A stretch of DNA of 64,000 nt from Paludibacteraceae bacterium (GTDB lineage: Bacteria > Bacteroidota > Bacteroidia > Bacteroidales > Paludibacteraceae): NCBI GenBank assembly GCA_016285885.1, contig JAEERP010000002.1, positions 1 to 64,000 of the forward strand, given 5' to 3'. A program made the translations under genes and the position numbers. Shown here piece after piece: positions 56,291-64,000 of this stretch. Under the pieces are notes generated by a model. The model had not been told where the DNA came from. It saw only the letters and a list, made by a program, of their open reading frames with translations, and searched no databases. Numbering within the stretch: the first letter of the stretch is position 1; each line of letters opens with the position of its first letter.

Positions 56291-56384
56291 TTTTCTTGTA
56301 AAATATATCAAATTAGTCGTGGCAATCATCGTTGTGACGTTGATTGTCGTGTCATGTAAATCGTCGTCGTGCGGCTGTTTTTAG
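56283..56384 (+). CDS. Tiny lipoprotein 2 (33 residues)
   Basis: The frame runs from ATG 56283 to TAG 56382-56384, overlapping the previous gene by eight bases (ATGCGTGA), which suggests translational coupling. The peptide has a basic start, a hydrophobic helix (LVVAIIVVTLIVVSC, lipobox Cys 25) and an eight-residue mature tail KSSSCGCF with two extra Cys. It is almost all signal. Function unknown; gapA starts 105 bases later. Confidence 0.6.
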   Translation: MRDFLVKYIKLVVAIIVVTLIVVSCKSSSCGCF

Positions 56385-56489
56385 TCGTGCGTCACGCTTT
56401 GTTTTGTGTAGACTGGTTGTTGTATTGAAGTAAGTATTGAAGTTGTAATTGAACGTTAATTTTTGTTTAACATTAATATAAATAAAAAA

Positions 56490-57518
56490 ATGGTAAAAGT
56501 TGCTATTAATGGTTTCGGACGTATTGGACGTCTTGCATTCCGTCAGATGTTTGAGGCAGATGGTTATGAAGTAGTTGCTATCAACGACTTGACTAGCCCT
56601 AAGATGTTGGCTCACCTTTTGAAGTATGACACTGCACAAGGTGGTTTTGCTGGCAAGTTCGGTGAAGGAAAACACACTGTAGATTCTACAGAGGATTCTA
56701 TCATCGTTGACGGAAAGGAAATCAAGATCTCTAAGGAGGCTGACGCTAACAACTGCCCTTGGAAGAAATACAATGTAGACGTAGTATTGGAGTGCACTGG
56801 TTTCTATACTTCAAAAGATAAGGCACAAGCTCACATCAACGCTGGTGCTAAGAAAGTTGTTATCTCTGCTCCTGCAGGAAACGACCTTCCTACTATCGTT
56901 TACAACGTTAACCACAAGACTTTGACTAAGAACGATAACATCATCTCTGCAGCTTCTTGTACTACTAACTGCTTGGCTCCTATGGCAGCAGCATTGAACA
57001 AGTTCGCTCCAATCCAATCAGGTATCATGTCTACGATCCACGCTTACACTGGCGACCAAATGATCTTGGACGGTCCTCAACGTAAGGGCGATCTTCGTCG
57101 TTCTCGTGCAGGTGCTCAGAACATCGTTCCTAACTCAACTGGTGCTGCTAAGGCTATCGGTTTGGTTATCCCTGAGTTGAACGGTAAGTTGATCGGTTCC
57201 GCACAACGTATCCCTACTCCAACTGGATCTACTACTATCTTGATCGCTGTTGTTAAGGGTAAGGATATCACTAAGGAGGGTATCAACGCAGCTATGAAGG
57301 CAGCTCAAACTGAGTCTTACGGATATACTGAGGATGAGATCGTTTCTTCTGATATCATCGGTATGAAGTTCGGTTCATTGTTCGACGCTACTCAAACAAT
57401 GGTTTCTAAGATCGACGACAACACTTATCAAGTACAAGTCGTTTCTTGGTACGACAACGAGAACTCTTACACTTCTCAAATGGTTAGAACTATTAAGTAT
57501 TTCGCAGAGAACTGCTAA
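56490..57518 (+). CDS. gapA: Glyceraldehyde-3-phosphate dehydrogenase
   Basis: The 342-residue glycolytic enzyme has the NAD-binding start [19 protein letters not shown], the catalytic Cys motif [17 protein letters not shown] near residue 158 and the C-terminal [14 protein letters not shown]. The ATG at 56490 gives the standard N-terminus; a longer frame adds only an AT-rich leader. Codon use is visibly more biased than in neighbours (few rare codons, mostly GCT, ACT, TCT, AAG), as expected for a highly expressed gene. A strong terminator follows. Confidence 0.97.
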   Translation: MVKVAINGFGRIGRLAFRQMFEADGYEVVAINDLTSPKMLAHLLKYDTAQGGFAGKFGEGKHTVDSTEDSIIVDGKEIKISKEADANNCPWKKYNVDVVLECTGFYTSKDKAQAHINAGAKKVVISAPAGNDLPTIVYNVNHKTLTKNDNIISAASCTTNCLAPMAAALNKFAPIQSGIMSTIHAYTGDQMILDGPQRKGDLRRSRAGAQNIVPNSTGAAKAIGLVIPELNGKLIGSAQRIPTPTGSTTILIAVVKGKDITKEGINAAMKAAQTESYGYTEDEIVSSDIIGMKFGSLFDATQTMVSKIDDNTYQVQVVSWYDNENSYTSQMVRTIKYFAENC

Positions 57519-57539
57519 TTCTTAGTAATTATAGCTTCA

Positions 57540-57568
57540 AAGCCCGGGCTTGTTGTCCGGGCTTTTTC
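57540..57568 (+). terminator. Rho-independent terminator of gapA
   Basis: A perfect 8-bp stem AAGCCCGG / CCGGGCTT is followed by TTTTT, 21 bases past the stop codon. Confidence 0.9.
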
Positions 57569-57587
57569 TTTCTTTAATCCCTTGAAT

Positions 57588-58610
57588 ATGATGACGTTGA
57601 ACATAAACGACACCCTCTTGACGGAGGACGACATGCGGGATAGGGGCAAGGTGCTCGCCATCCCTGGCTGCGATGAGGCGCTGGCTGATTTCCTGTCTGC
57701 TTGGTGGGACGATCGTGATTTCGTGGTTGGACACACCTCCGGCTCCACGGGCGAACCGAAGCGGATAAAGCTCTCCAAGCGATCCATGTGCGAGTCCGCC
57801 CGTCGCACCAACGCCTTCTTCGGACTGAAGCGTGGGGATGCCATGCTGCTATGCCTGTCAGCCAATTACATCGCAGGGAAGATGATGGTAGTGCGGGCCA
57901 TCGTGGGAGGTTTGAACCTCTATGTGGAGCCAGCCACCTCGATGCCCCGTGTGGCGGGCCGCTTCGACCTTGTCTCCATGGTGCCCATGCAGGTGCATGC
58001 CTTGCGCATGAGCGGAGAAGGGGAGGAACGCATGGCGGGGGTCCGTCATCTACTTGTTGGCGGAGGTCCGATCCAGCAACCAGAGGTCGAGTGGTTAGAG
58101 ACGTTGCCAGTGAAACCATACGTCTCCTATGGCATGACGGAGACGGTATCCCACGTAGCCCTTTCCCCCTTGGAGGCGGGCAAAGAACCCCTGTACCAAG
58201 CCTTGCCGGATGTGCGTTTCTCTACTGACGTGCGGGAGTGCCTCGTCATCCATGCCGACTACCTCGCAGGCTCTCCATTCGTCACCAATGACGTGGTGCG
58301 CCTCCATTCCGACCATTCCTTCTCTTGGCTGGGACGTTGGGACAATGTGATCAACACAGGCGGTGTGAAAGTCTTCCCTGAGAAGATGGAGAAGAAAATC
58401 GAGGGTTTGCTGGAGGTGCCTTTCTACTTCACCTCCGAGGCGGATGAGAAGTTCGGGCAGCGCGTGGTGTTGCGGATTGAGTCGGAGTCTTTTGCTACGG
58501 ATGACCTGTTGAGTCGGCTGTCGGAACGCCTCTCTCCTTATGAAATGCCTAAGAGGGTGGAGTTTGTGCCTCGGTTCGAACGGACTGAGTCGGGGAAGGT
58601 GAGGAGATAG
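57588..58610 (+). CDS. menE: MenE-like AMP-binding ligase (o-succinylbenzoate-CoA ligase type)
   Basis: The 340-residue protein has the adenylation motifs VVGHTSGSTGEPKRIKLS (P-loop), SYGMTETVSHVALS, GRWDNVINTGGVKVFPEKME and the C-terminal catalytic Lys in RTESGKVRR. It is much shorter than typical ~450-500-residue acyl-CoA ligases, as is usual for MenE of Bacteroidota. MenE activates o-succinylbenzoate in menaquinone synthesis. No other men gene is near, so the substrate is assigned by length and motif pattern only. Start chosen at the ATG 57588; a TTG precedes it and another ATG follows at 57591. Confidence 0.75.
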   Translation: MMTLNINDTLLTEDDMRDRGKVLAIPGCDEALADFLSAWWDDRDFVVGHTSGSTGEPKRIKLSKRSMCESARRTNAFFGLKRGDAMLLCLSANYIAGKMMVVRAIVGGLNLYVEPATSMPRVAGRFDLVSMVPMQVHALRMSGEGEERMAGVRHLLVGGGPIQQPEVEWLETLPVKPYVSYGMTETVSHVALSPLEAGKEPLYQALPDVRFSTDVRECLVIHADYLAGSPFVTNDVVRLHSDHSFSWLGRWDNVINTGGVKVFPEKMEKKIEGLLEVPFYFTSEADEKFGQRVVLRIESESFATDDLLSRLSERLSPYEMPKRVEFVPRFERTESGKVRR

Positions 58611-58626
58611 GGAGCTGGTGATGGGG

Positions 58627-58776
58627 GCGGGAATGGAATTCCCGCAGAAAGGACGGAATGGAGGAAAACGGACATTGAAAGGGCGGGAATGGAATTCCCG
58701 GGGAAGGGACGGAACGTTGGGGAACGGAGCGAGAGGAGAAGGGACAGTGGCGATAGGGCGGGAATGGAATTCCCGC
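58627..58776. repeat. Three REP-like elements next to the transposase (downstream side)
   Basis: The hairpin GCGGGAAT-GGA-ATTCCCGC occurs at 58627-58645 and 58758-58776, and in slightly changed form at 58683-58701. Each is followed by a GAA-GGGACGGAA-like tail. An 8-bp stem with a 3-base loop and a short tail is the classical layout of a REP element. Confidence 0.85.
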
Positions 58777-58801
58777 AGAAGGGACGGAACGTCATTGTGA
58801 A

Positions 58802-59809
58802 TTAATCTGGTGTTTGGTTGCATAGTAATCGGACAATTTCGTTGAGGGCGATAAAACGGTAGCGTTGGGATGATGCTGGGATGGGAGAGTGTAGCAGGTG
58901 TTTCTCTTCCTCTTTGCGTTGAAGTGTTGCTATGGTAGCTGTGGCAACTGATGGTGTGTCGAATGTTTGCTCAGTCGGTTCTAGGAGTAAGAGTTGGCCT
59001 TTTGCGCATGCTTCGAAGTATACGCCTCCCGGTTTGTAGTATTTCTCGTGAGGCGAACCCTCCTTCGGGAATCCATTGTTGAGAAGTATAACCAGCGGGA
59101 ACCTATGCTCTCGTAGGTTGCGGGCTATGGTTTGTTCCCCTTTGCTAATGGCTGCAGTGTAAGTGATTGCCCCGTTTTGTGCGGCCATTAGGGAGTGTTG
59201 TAATTGTTGTTCTATGTATTCGTCGCTTGCATTTCGTGGTATTTCTATCATCTGGCGGTCCGCCCAATCGAGTAGGAAATGGTTGCCTAGTGATGTGAAT
59301 GTTAAGCCACAGATGTCGGTGTGACGGTGCATTCGGAAGAGGAAAGGATTTTGCTTCCGTTGCCAGGCACGTTCCGCATTGGCGTACACGTAATTAATCA
59401 TCGACCGTAATTGGCCCTTGTGGGTGAGGACACGGTAATAAGGGACATCGTCGTAGATGTTACCTTTGAATCCGAGCTTTCGGGCTTCCGCCTTGCACCC
59501 CTGCATGTATCCGCGCACCACTTCCTTGATGCTGCGTCGCATGTCCCGCATCACTTGAAGCACCATGTGGTGATGGTCAGGCATGACTTTGTCCGCTAGG
59601 ATTTTGATTTCGGGACATAGGGTAAGCATTTTCTTTTGTTGGTTGACTAAGATCCAACCGAGAGATGACTTCTCCACGTAGGCGATGGAACCATTGTGGG
59701 AGAGTGCGCCAAAGATGGGTTGCCTCTCTTTGGCGGTCATTGTTACGTGTACTATGCATGGTTTGCGCCATGCGCCGGGTTGTAGCCAGGTGAAGGTTTC
59801 TTTTTCCAT
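58802..59809 (-). CDS. REP-associated (Y1/HUH-type) transposase with a Rossmann-like C-terminal part
   Basis: The ATG at 59809 was chosen because the in-frame extension upstream is translation of the REP array. The 335-residue protein has an N-terminal IS200/RAYT-like nuclease domain: MPDHHHMVL at ~76-84 (HxH metal site), a helix with candidate catalytic Tyr 101 (RSIKEVVRGYMQG) and IYDDVPYYRVLTH...INYVYANAERAW at ~118-149. Residues ~165-280 resemble a DprA-like Rossmann fold (AISKGEQTIA, PLVILLNNGF, KPGGVYFEACAKGQLLLLEP). RAYT proteins cut and join REP hairpins as single-stranded DNA; they are ~150-220 residues and lack this extension. REP elements with GCGGGAAT stems flank it on both sides. 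Confidence 0.82.
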   Translation of the reverse strand: MEKETFTWLQPGAWRKPCIVHVTMTAKERQPIFGALSHNGSIAYVEKSSLGWILVNQQKKMLTLCPEIKILADKVMPDHHHMVLQVMRDMRRSIKEVVRGYMQGCKAEARKLGFKGNIYDDVPYYRVLTHKGQLRSMINYVYANAERAWQRKQNPFLFRMHRHTDICGLTFTSLGNHFLLDWADRQMIEIPRNASDEYIEQQLQHSLMAAQNGAITYTAAISKGEQTIARNLREHRFPLVILLNNGFPKEGSPHEKYYKPGGVYFEACAKGQLLLLEPTEQTFDTPSVATATIATLQRKEEEKHLLHSPIPASSQRYRFIALNEIVRLLCNQTPD

Positions 59810-59825
59810 TGTTATTGAATTTGGG

Positions 59826-60212
59826 GCGGGAATAGAATTCCAGCGAATTAACGGAACAAAGGTAGTGATTTTTGGGAGAAGGGGGAGGACGGGAATGAAT
59901 TTCTTGGGAAGGGACGTGGGAGGCGGGACAGGAGGAGATGGGGGCGAGGATGAAATTCCCGCGAATTGACGGAACAAAGGTAGTGATTTGGGGGAGAAGG
60001 GGGAGGATGGGAATGAATTTCTTGGGAAGGGACGGGACGTTGGGGAGGCGGGACAGGAGGAGATGGGGGCGGGAATGAAATTCCCGCGAATTGACGGAAC
60101 AAAGGTAGTGATTTTGGGGAGAAGGGGGAGGATGGGAATGAATTTCTTGGGAAGGGACGGGACGTTGGGGAGGCTGGATAGGAGGAGATGGGGGCGGGAA
60201 TGAAATTCCCGC
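59826..60212. repeat. Tandem array of 125-bp REP-containing units (upstream of the transposase)
   Basis: The hairpin GCGGGAAT-GAA-ATTCCCGC starts at 60069 and 60194; slightly changed copies start at 59944 (GCGAGGAT) and 59826. The interval 59944-60069-60194 is 125 bp each; the first interval is 118 bp. Every unit also holds a degenerate second element (GGGAATGAATTTCTTGGG). The 515-base gap 59810-60324 contains only this array and the promoter at 60274-60307. Confidence 0.88.
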
Positions 60213-60273
60213 AGAAGGGACGGAACGGGAGGAAATGAGAATGAACGGGAAGGGGGAGTAGAGACCTTTAATG

Positions 60274-60307
60274 TTTTTGCGTTTTTGAATAAGATTATGT
60301 ATTTTTG
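60274..60307 (+). promoter_or_regulatory. Bacteroidota-type promoter of the SPOR-folE operon
   Basis: TTTTTG at 60274-60279 and TATTTTTG at 60300-60307 are 20 bp apart; the ATG at 60325 follows 17 bases later. The promoter lies directly beside the REP array. Confidence 0.65.
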
Positions 60308-60324
60308 TGGTGGAATTAAATTGA

Positions 60325-60828
60325 ATGTATATGTGGCATAAATTTCTTCTATTGACAGCTGCTTGTGGTTTAAGCCTATCTCTTTGCGCACAGTCGGCTA
60401 AGCCTTCGAACAAGAAGCAGTATACGGATGTTTTTGAGACACTCGCCAAGACTCCTGCGGGGAGTGGCAAGGTGGTGATCAAGCAAGACCCGAAGATGAA
60501 AGCGTTGATGAGGAAGAAATTAGCCCTCAATGATGAGAAGGCCTATGTGACCTTCTCCGGTTACCGTGTGCAAGTCTACATGGGTAATCTTCCTAAGAAA
60601 TCCAAGGTGGAGGCCATGGAGCGTGAGAAGAAGATAAAGACGAAGTATCCTGATGTCACTTCCTACCTGACGTTCTCTTCCCCTTTCTGGAAGCTACGCT
60701 TGGGTGATTTCCGTGTGCAGACGGAGGCGATGGTTTTCGCCCAAAACATATTGTCCGAATTTCCTGAAATGACGGGTGAGGTGTTTGTCGTTGATGATGT
60801 TGCCCGTGATGTTCGTCTTGAAAAATAG
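60325..60828 (+). CDS. Exported SPOR-domain protein
   Basis: The 167-residue protein has a signal peptide ([23 protein letters not shown]) and a C-terminal SPOR-like domain (~75-167) with [22 protein letters not shown] and [19 protein letters not shown] domains bind denuded glycan strands of peptidoglycan at division sites, so a periplasmic wall-associated role is likely. A second start, ATG at 60331, is possible. The stop codon TAG 60826-60828 lies 5 bases before the folE ATG, so the two are one operon. Confidence 0.85.
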   Translation: MYMWHKFLLLTAACGLSLSLCAQSAKPSNKKQYTDVFETLAKTPAGSGKVVIKQDPKMKALMRKKLALNDEKAYVTFSGYRVQVYMGNLPKKSKVEAMEREKKIKTKYPDVTSYLTFSSPFWKLRLGDFRVQTEAMVFAQNILSEFPEMTGEVFVVDDVARDVRLEK

Positions 60829-60833
60829 TGAAA

Positions 60834-61442
60834 ATGAACGATGATTTGCTAATAAAACCTTGGGAGGTGGCGAAGTACCCAAGCAAGGAATTGACGGAAA
60901 AGTTGGTGCCCCTGTATAGGGAAGCGATCACATTGATCGGTGAGGACGTGGAACGAGAGGGCTTGAAGAAGACCCCTGAGCGTGTCGCTAAAGCCATGCA
61001 GTTCATGACCTACGGTTATAAGATAGACCCTCGAGAGGTCTTGGAATCTGCCGTTTTCGAGGAGGATTACCAACAGATGGTCATCGTGAAGGATATCGAC
61101 TTCTTTTCCTTGTGCGAGCATCACCTATTGCCTTTCTTCGGCAAGGCGCACGTTGCATATATACCTGACAAGAAGATAACCGGACTGAGTAAGATCGCCC
61201 GTGTTGTGGAGATTCTCTCCCGCCGTTTGCAGATCCAAGAGCGTCTCACCACCCAGATTAAGGACTGTATCCAGGAGACGTTGAACCCGATGGGTGTTAT
61301 GGTTGTCATCGAAGCGCAACATATGTGCATGCAGATGCGTGGTGTGGAGAAGATGCATTCCGTCACCACCACGTCCGACTTCACGGGTGCGTTCAACACC
61401 GCTAAGACCCGCGAGGAGTTCATGAACCTGTTGGGTAAGTGA
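60834..61442 (+). CDS. folE: GTP cyclohydrolase I
   Basis: The 202-residue cytosolic enzyme makes dihydroneopterin triphosphate from GTP, the first step of folate synthesis. It shows the zinc and active-site residues in [19 protein letters not shown] and '[13 protein letters not shown]', and the motif [20 protein letters not shown]. The start at ATG 60834 was chosen; an upstream GTG overlaps the SPOR stop. The gene ends 5 bases before the convergent CPBP gene. Confidence 0.95.
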   Translation: MNDDLLIKPWEVAKYPSKELTEKLVPLYREAITLIGEDVEREGLKKTPERVAKAMQFMTYGYKIDPREVLESAVFEEDYQQMVIVKDIDFFSLCEHHLLPFFGKAHVAYIPDKKITGLSKIARVVEILSRRLQIQERLTTQIKDCIQETLNPMGVMVVIEAQHMCMQMRGVEKMHSVTTTSDFTGAFNTAKTREEFMNLLGK

Positions 61443-61447
61443 TTCGT

Positions 61448-62350
61448 TTATATTTCCGCTTTTTCCTCTTGCTTCTTGCTTAGGTGTTGGATCCGAAGCA
61501 GGATGAGGCATGTGATTCCCAACAATATAATGCTGATGGTCACCATGCCCGGCGTGGCCTTCATGTCGGTCTCGAGAGCCTTCTCTGGACTTGCCGTATA
61601 GGCGTAGATGATGGTGACCGCATTGTTCATGAAGTGACAAAAGATTGGGATGATCAAGCTCTTCCCATATACGAAAAGATAGCCTAACAGAGCACCGAGC
61701 AATAGCCTTGGGAAAAATCCGAAAAATTGTAGGTGGATGGCGCTGAAGATGAAGGCGGCAATCCATACGGCCGCATGCTCCTTCTTGAGTTTTTGGGCTA
61801 AACTCTGTTGTATGACTCCCCTAAACATCAACTCCTCTCCGATGGCGGGAACGAGTGCGACAACAATCAGATTGGAGACAAGTCCGGGAATGGTATGCGT
61901 GTCCAAAAAGAGCAAGGTTAGCCATTTCGCGTCCTCCTCGGATTTCTTCATCCAATCTTCCACTCCCTGAAACACGTCGGGCAAATGCATTCCTTCGTTC
62001 AATATGCCCGCAACACTTATGAAAGGATAGGCGACGATGATGGACAGCAACCCGAGGAAGATGATTCTCGGATCCACCAAATTCAGTTGGAAGAATCCTT
62101 TGGAATCTGTTCGGGTGAAAAAGATGTAGGCAATTGGCGTGAGGATGAATACCCCCGTGGAACTGCATAGTTGTATTACTTTCATAGCTTCCGCACTTCT
62201 TCCGTCCCAGCCTGCAATCTTTGTGACCAACAAGCCTATTCCAGAGAAAAGAGATGTGCAAAATATGAGTAGGAAGATGAATAAAATGACTTTCTTCCAC
62301 AGCGGACTCTCCGCGAACATTCCCTTAAACGTTATCCAAATCGAATTCAT
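61448..62350 (-). CDS. CPBP family intramembrane metalloprotease
   Basis: The 300-residue protein (start at ATG 62350; an upstream alternative at 62404 would extend it inside recX) has seven or eight membrane helices and the CPBP/Abi motifs EELMFRGVIQQSL (EExxxR), FSAIHLQFFGF and FCHFMNNAV. These supply the catalytic Glu and His of the family. CPBP proteases process prenylated or peptide substrates in the membrane; the target is unknown. Its start overlaps the recX end by 26 bases, the last gene of the AI-2E-prmC-recX chain. Confidence 0.82.
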   Translation of the reverse strand: MNSIWITFKGMFAESPLWKKVILFIFLLIFCTSLFSGIGLLVTKIAGWDGRSAEAMKVIQLCSSTGVFILTPIAYIFFTRTDSKGFFQLNLVDPRIIFLGLLSIIVAYPFISVAGILNEGMHLPDVFQGVEDWMKKSEEDAKWLTLLFLDTHTIPGLVSNLIVVALVPAIGEELMFRGVIQQSLAQKLKKEHAAVWIAAFIFSAIHLQFFGFFPRLLLGALLGYLFVYGKSLIIPIFCHFMNNAVTIIYAYTASPEKALETDMKATPGMVTISIILLGITCLILLRIQHLSKKQEEKAEI

Positions 62351-62837
62351 AATCTGACGTATCGTTATCTGTTTTGATGATCTTTTTAACTGTATCGATG
62401 ACAAGCCTGCTCTCGTACCCCCTGGAGAGACCGAAGCGAATCAGTTTGGCTCCTATCTCGTAGGGCTTGCCGGCTTTGATGCTCTTCCTCTTTTTCACAA
62501 GCATCTCCTCCAACTGCTCCTCGTAGCCCTCATCGGGTATTTGTGCGATGGCCTCCTCTATGATAAAGGAAGAAATTCTCCGGTTCCGTAGTTCGAAGGT
62601 GATCTTCGTCTTCCCCCAATGGGAGAGGTTGTGCTTATCCTTGGCGAAGAAACGGGCGAAGCGAGCGTCATCCACATACCGTTCCCGGATGAGGTGGTTG
62701 ACGATTTTGTCTCCCTCGTCGTTGCCGATGCCCCAACGCTGCAGGCGGTCCCGCACATCCTTCTCGCAGAGTTCCCTTTGGGAACAGAGCGCCTCCAGTT
62801 TAGACTTAGCCTGTTCGTATGTTATTTCTTTTTGCAT
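62325..62837 (-). CDS. recX: Regulatory protein RecX
   Basis: The 170-residue protein has the three-helix tandem pattern of RecX: ELCEKDVRDRLQRWG, a middle RERYVDDARFARFFAKDK and GKTKITFELRNRRIS. RecX limits RecA filament growth. It overlaps the prmC end by 16 bases and the CPBP start by 26, so the chain is translationally coupled. recA is not in the window. Confidence 0.85.
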   Translation of the reverse strand: MQKEITYEQAKSKLEALCSQRELCEKDVRDRLQRWGIGNDEGDKIVNHLIRERYVDDARFARFFAKDKHNLSHWGKTKITFELRNRRISSFIIEEAIAQIPDEGYEEQLEEMLVKKRKSIKAGKPYEIGAKLIRFGLSRGYESRLVIDTVKKIIKTDNDTSDYEFDLDNV

Positions 62838-63664
62838 CTCACCATCCTTTCTTTCCCCTCCATGTCCTCTTTCACTACAATCTCCTTGTATCCGCGTTCC
62901 TCCAGCATTTGGCGGATCTCCTTGCCGAACTGTTCGTTGATCTCGAAGTAGAGGAGTCCGTTGTTCTTCAGGTGGGTGAGCCCGTAGTCCGCTATGGCGC
63001 GGTAGAAGAGCAGCGGGTCATTCCCCTCGACGAAGAGGGCGGAGTGAGGTTCGTAGTCCAGTACGTTTGGACGCATCTGGGCCTTCTCCCCTTCGGTGAT
63101 GTAGGGCGGGTTGCTCACGATGAAGTCCAGCGGGTCGAACTCCGTCTGGGGGTGCAGGATATCGTCTATGATGAAGCTCACGTCAGCGCAGAGCCTTTTT
63201 GCGTTCCGCATAGCCGTGTTCAGGGCGAGCGGGGAAATGTCGGTTGCGTTGGCGTCGAACTGGGCGTTCAGGTATTTCAGGGTGATGGCGATGCATCCGC
63301 TACCCGTTCCGACATCGAGGAACGATGCGTTTTTGTCGCAGAAGTCGTCGCAGATCCAGTTCACCAGTTCCGCTGTTTCCGGGCGGGGGATCAGCACGTC
63401 TTTGTTCACCTCGAAGGTGAGTCCGTGGAACTCCCCCTCACCAAGGATGTATTGGATAGGTTCCCCTTTGGAGAGCCTGTCGAGCACCTCCTCCATTTGT
63501 GTTGTTTGCTCATCCGTCAGGTAATCATGTTTACCCATGAGCAAATCCACCATATTGCATCCGCATACATGTTGCAGGGTGAGGTAGGCGATGTTCTTCG
63601 CCTCCCGTTCGGGGTAAAAACCCTTCGTCACCTCCGCGATGCGGCTAACCCATACGTTGTTCAT
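62822..63664 (-). CDS. prmC: Peptide chain release factor N5-glutamine methyltransferase
   Basis: The 280-residue enzyme methylates the GGQ glutamine of release factors using SAM. The SAM-binding SFLDVGTGSGCIAITL and the catalytic VSNPPYI are present, and the N-terminal helical domain holds GEPIQYILGEGEFHGL. It overlaps the AI-2E gene by four bases (ATGA-type) and recX by 16 bases. Confidence 0.93.
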   Translation of the reverse strand: MNNVWVSRIAEVTKGFYPEREAKNIAYLTLQHVCGCNMVDLLMGKHDYLTDEQTTQMEEVLDRLSKGEPIQYILGEGEFHGLTFEVNKDVLIPRPETAELVNWICDDFCDKNASFLDVGTGSGCIAITLKYLNAQFDANATDISPLALNTAMRNAKRLCADVSFIIDDILHPQTEFDPLDFIVSNPPYITEGEKAQMRPNVLDYEPHSALFVEGNDPLLFYRAIADYGLTHLKNNGLLYFEINEQFGKEIRQMLEERGYKEIVVKEDMEGKERMVRCKKK

Positions 63665-64000
63665 TGATTCTCCTCCTCTAAGAATTCCTGCGAATCGTTA
63701 GTCGGTTCGCTATAGTATCGAGCGAGTATATATCTTTTATAATAAGAGATGATCAAGGATGTGGAAGGCAATGCGATGATGAGACCGAGGGCGCCAAACA
63801 TCATGCCGAAGACGGAGAGTGAGAGCAGGATGACCGCTGCGTTGAGGCCCATTCTCTTGCCCATGATTTTAGGGACGAGGTAACCATCTTGAATCAGTTG
63901 CACCACGGCGAACACGATGAATAGGGAGAGCAGGGGAATCCATGGCGAGTGTCCGGTCTCCGCGGCATGCACGAGCGCCAAGAGGATGCAGGGAGGAATG
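63661..64000 (-). CDS. AI-2E family transporter, C-terminal part
   Basis: The frame is open to the window edge and ends at 63661. About 112 residues remain, with hydrophobic helices and the family segment VVQLIQDGYLVPKIMGKRMGL, then GLIIALPSTSLIISYYKRY. AI-2E (PerM-like) proteins have about eight helices; functions proposed include export of signals or ions. It is the first visible gene of the minus-strand chain leading to prmC. Confidence 0.85.
   Translation of the reverse strand, partial: IPPCILLALVHAAETGHSPWIPLLSLFIVFAVVQLIQDGYLVPKIMGKRMGLNAAVILLSLSVFGMMFGALGLIIALPSTSLIISYYKRYILARYYSEPTNDSQEFLEEENQ

Noticed and set aside
59810-60391. 194-residue in-frame N-terminal extension of the transposase, rich in Pro, Ser and Phe
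   Set aside because: It is translation of the tandem REP array; the peptide repeats follow the DNA repeats exactly and the conserved domain starts after the ATG at 59809.

Overview
The window reads as a chromosomal segment of a member of the Bacteroidota, most likely the order Bacteroidales. The support is the combination of Bacteroidota-style promoters (a TTG element, a 19-21 bp gap, then TAnnTTTG), type IX secretion (T9SS) type A sorting domains, a PorP/SprF-like C-terminus, BspA-type leucine-rich repeats, a class II (B12-dependent) ribonucleotide reductase, a C10 (streptopain-like) protease, DUF4105 and DUF4197 proteins and a long SecA with an SEC-C tail. No rRNA, tRNA, CRISPR array or prophage was seen. 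The species cannot be named from sequence alone.

Layout. 1-3.4 kb: the tail of a PorP/SprF-like protein, a carboxynorspermidine dehydrogenase on the minus strand and a T9SS-exported protein. 3.7-15.3 kb: a 3371-residue secreted repeat protein followed by an OmpA-domain barrel protein. 15.4-18.5 kb: a BatD-like exported protein and an NfnA/NfnB-type pair of flavin and iron-sulfur oxidoreductase subunits. 18.6-26 kb: dnaB, an acyltransferase, nrdJ and an undecaprenyl-phosphate sugar transferase. 26-33 kb: secA, lgt, nagB and a phosphohexomutase. 33-34.8 kb: a small membrane protein and an ACT-ACT-metallo-beta-lactamase fusion. 34.8-43.2 kb: a second, minus-strand pair of giant repeat protein and barrel protein, preceded by a related BspA-like protein. 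43.3-47.2 kb: DUF4197, a DMP19-like protein, a BASS-type transporter and hisS. 47.5-50.3 kb: a C10 protease with two duplicated lipoproteins. 50.5-54.5 kb: phoH, purC, recF, a DciA-like gene and a thioesterase. 54.5-58.6 kb: a very small sorting-domain-like protein, DUF4105, two tiny overlapping lipoproteins, gapA and a MenE-like ligase. 58.6-60.3 kb: a REP-associated transposase between arrays of its presumed REP elements. 60.3-64 kb: a SPOR protein, folE and a minus-strand chain (AI-2E transporter, prmC, recX, CPBP protease).

The most distinctive content is the cell-surface system. Two loci in opposite orientation each carry a giant secreted protein built from 'CDS...W.G...GCDS' repeats with the same C-terminal module, and each is followed at once by a paralogous outer-membrane barrel gene. 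The second giant also shares its N-terminal domain and 26-residue leucine-rich repeats with the neighbouring BspA-like protein. The pairing resembles the genetic pairing of PorP/SprF proteins with T9SS adhesins, but the barrels are a different family. This is the best candidate here for an undescribed two-component surface system. Other items worth a look are the transposase with a Rossmann-like C-terminal extension, the protease with possible cognate inhibitors, unusual active-site residues in the ribonucleotide reductase, and the ACT-MBL fusion.
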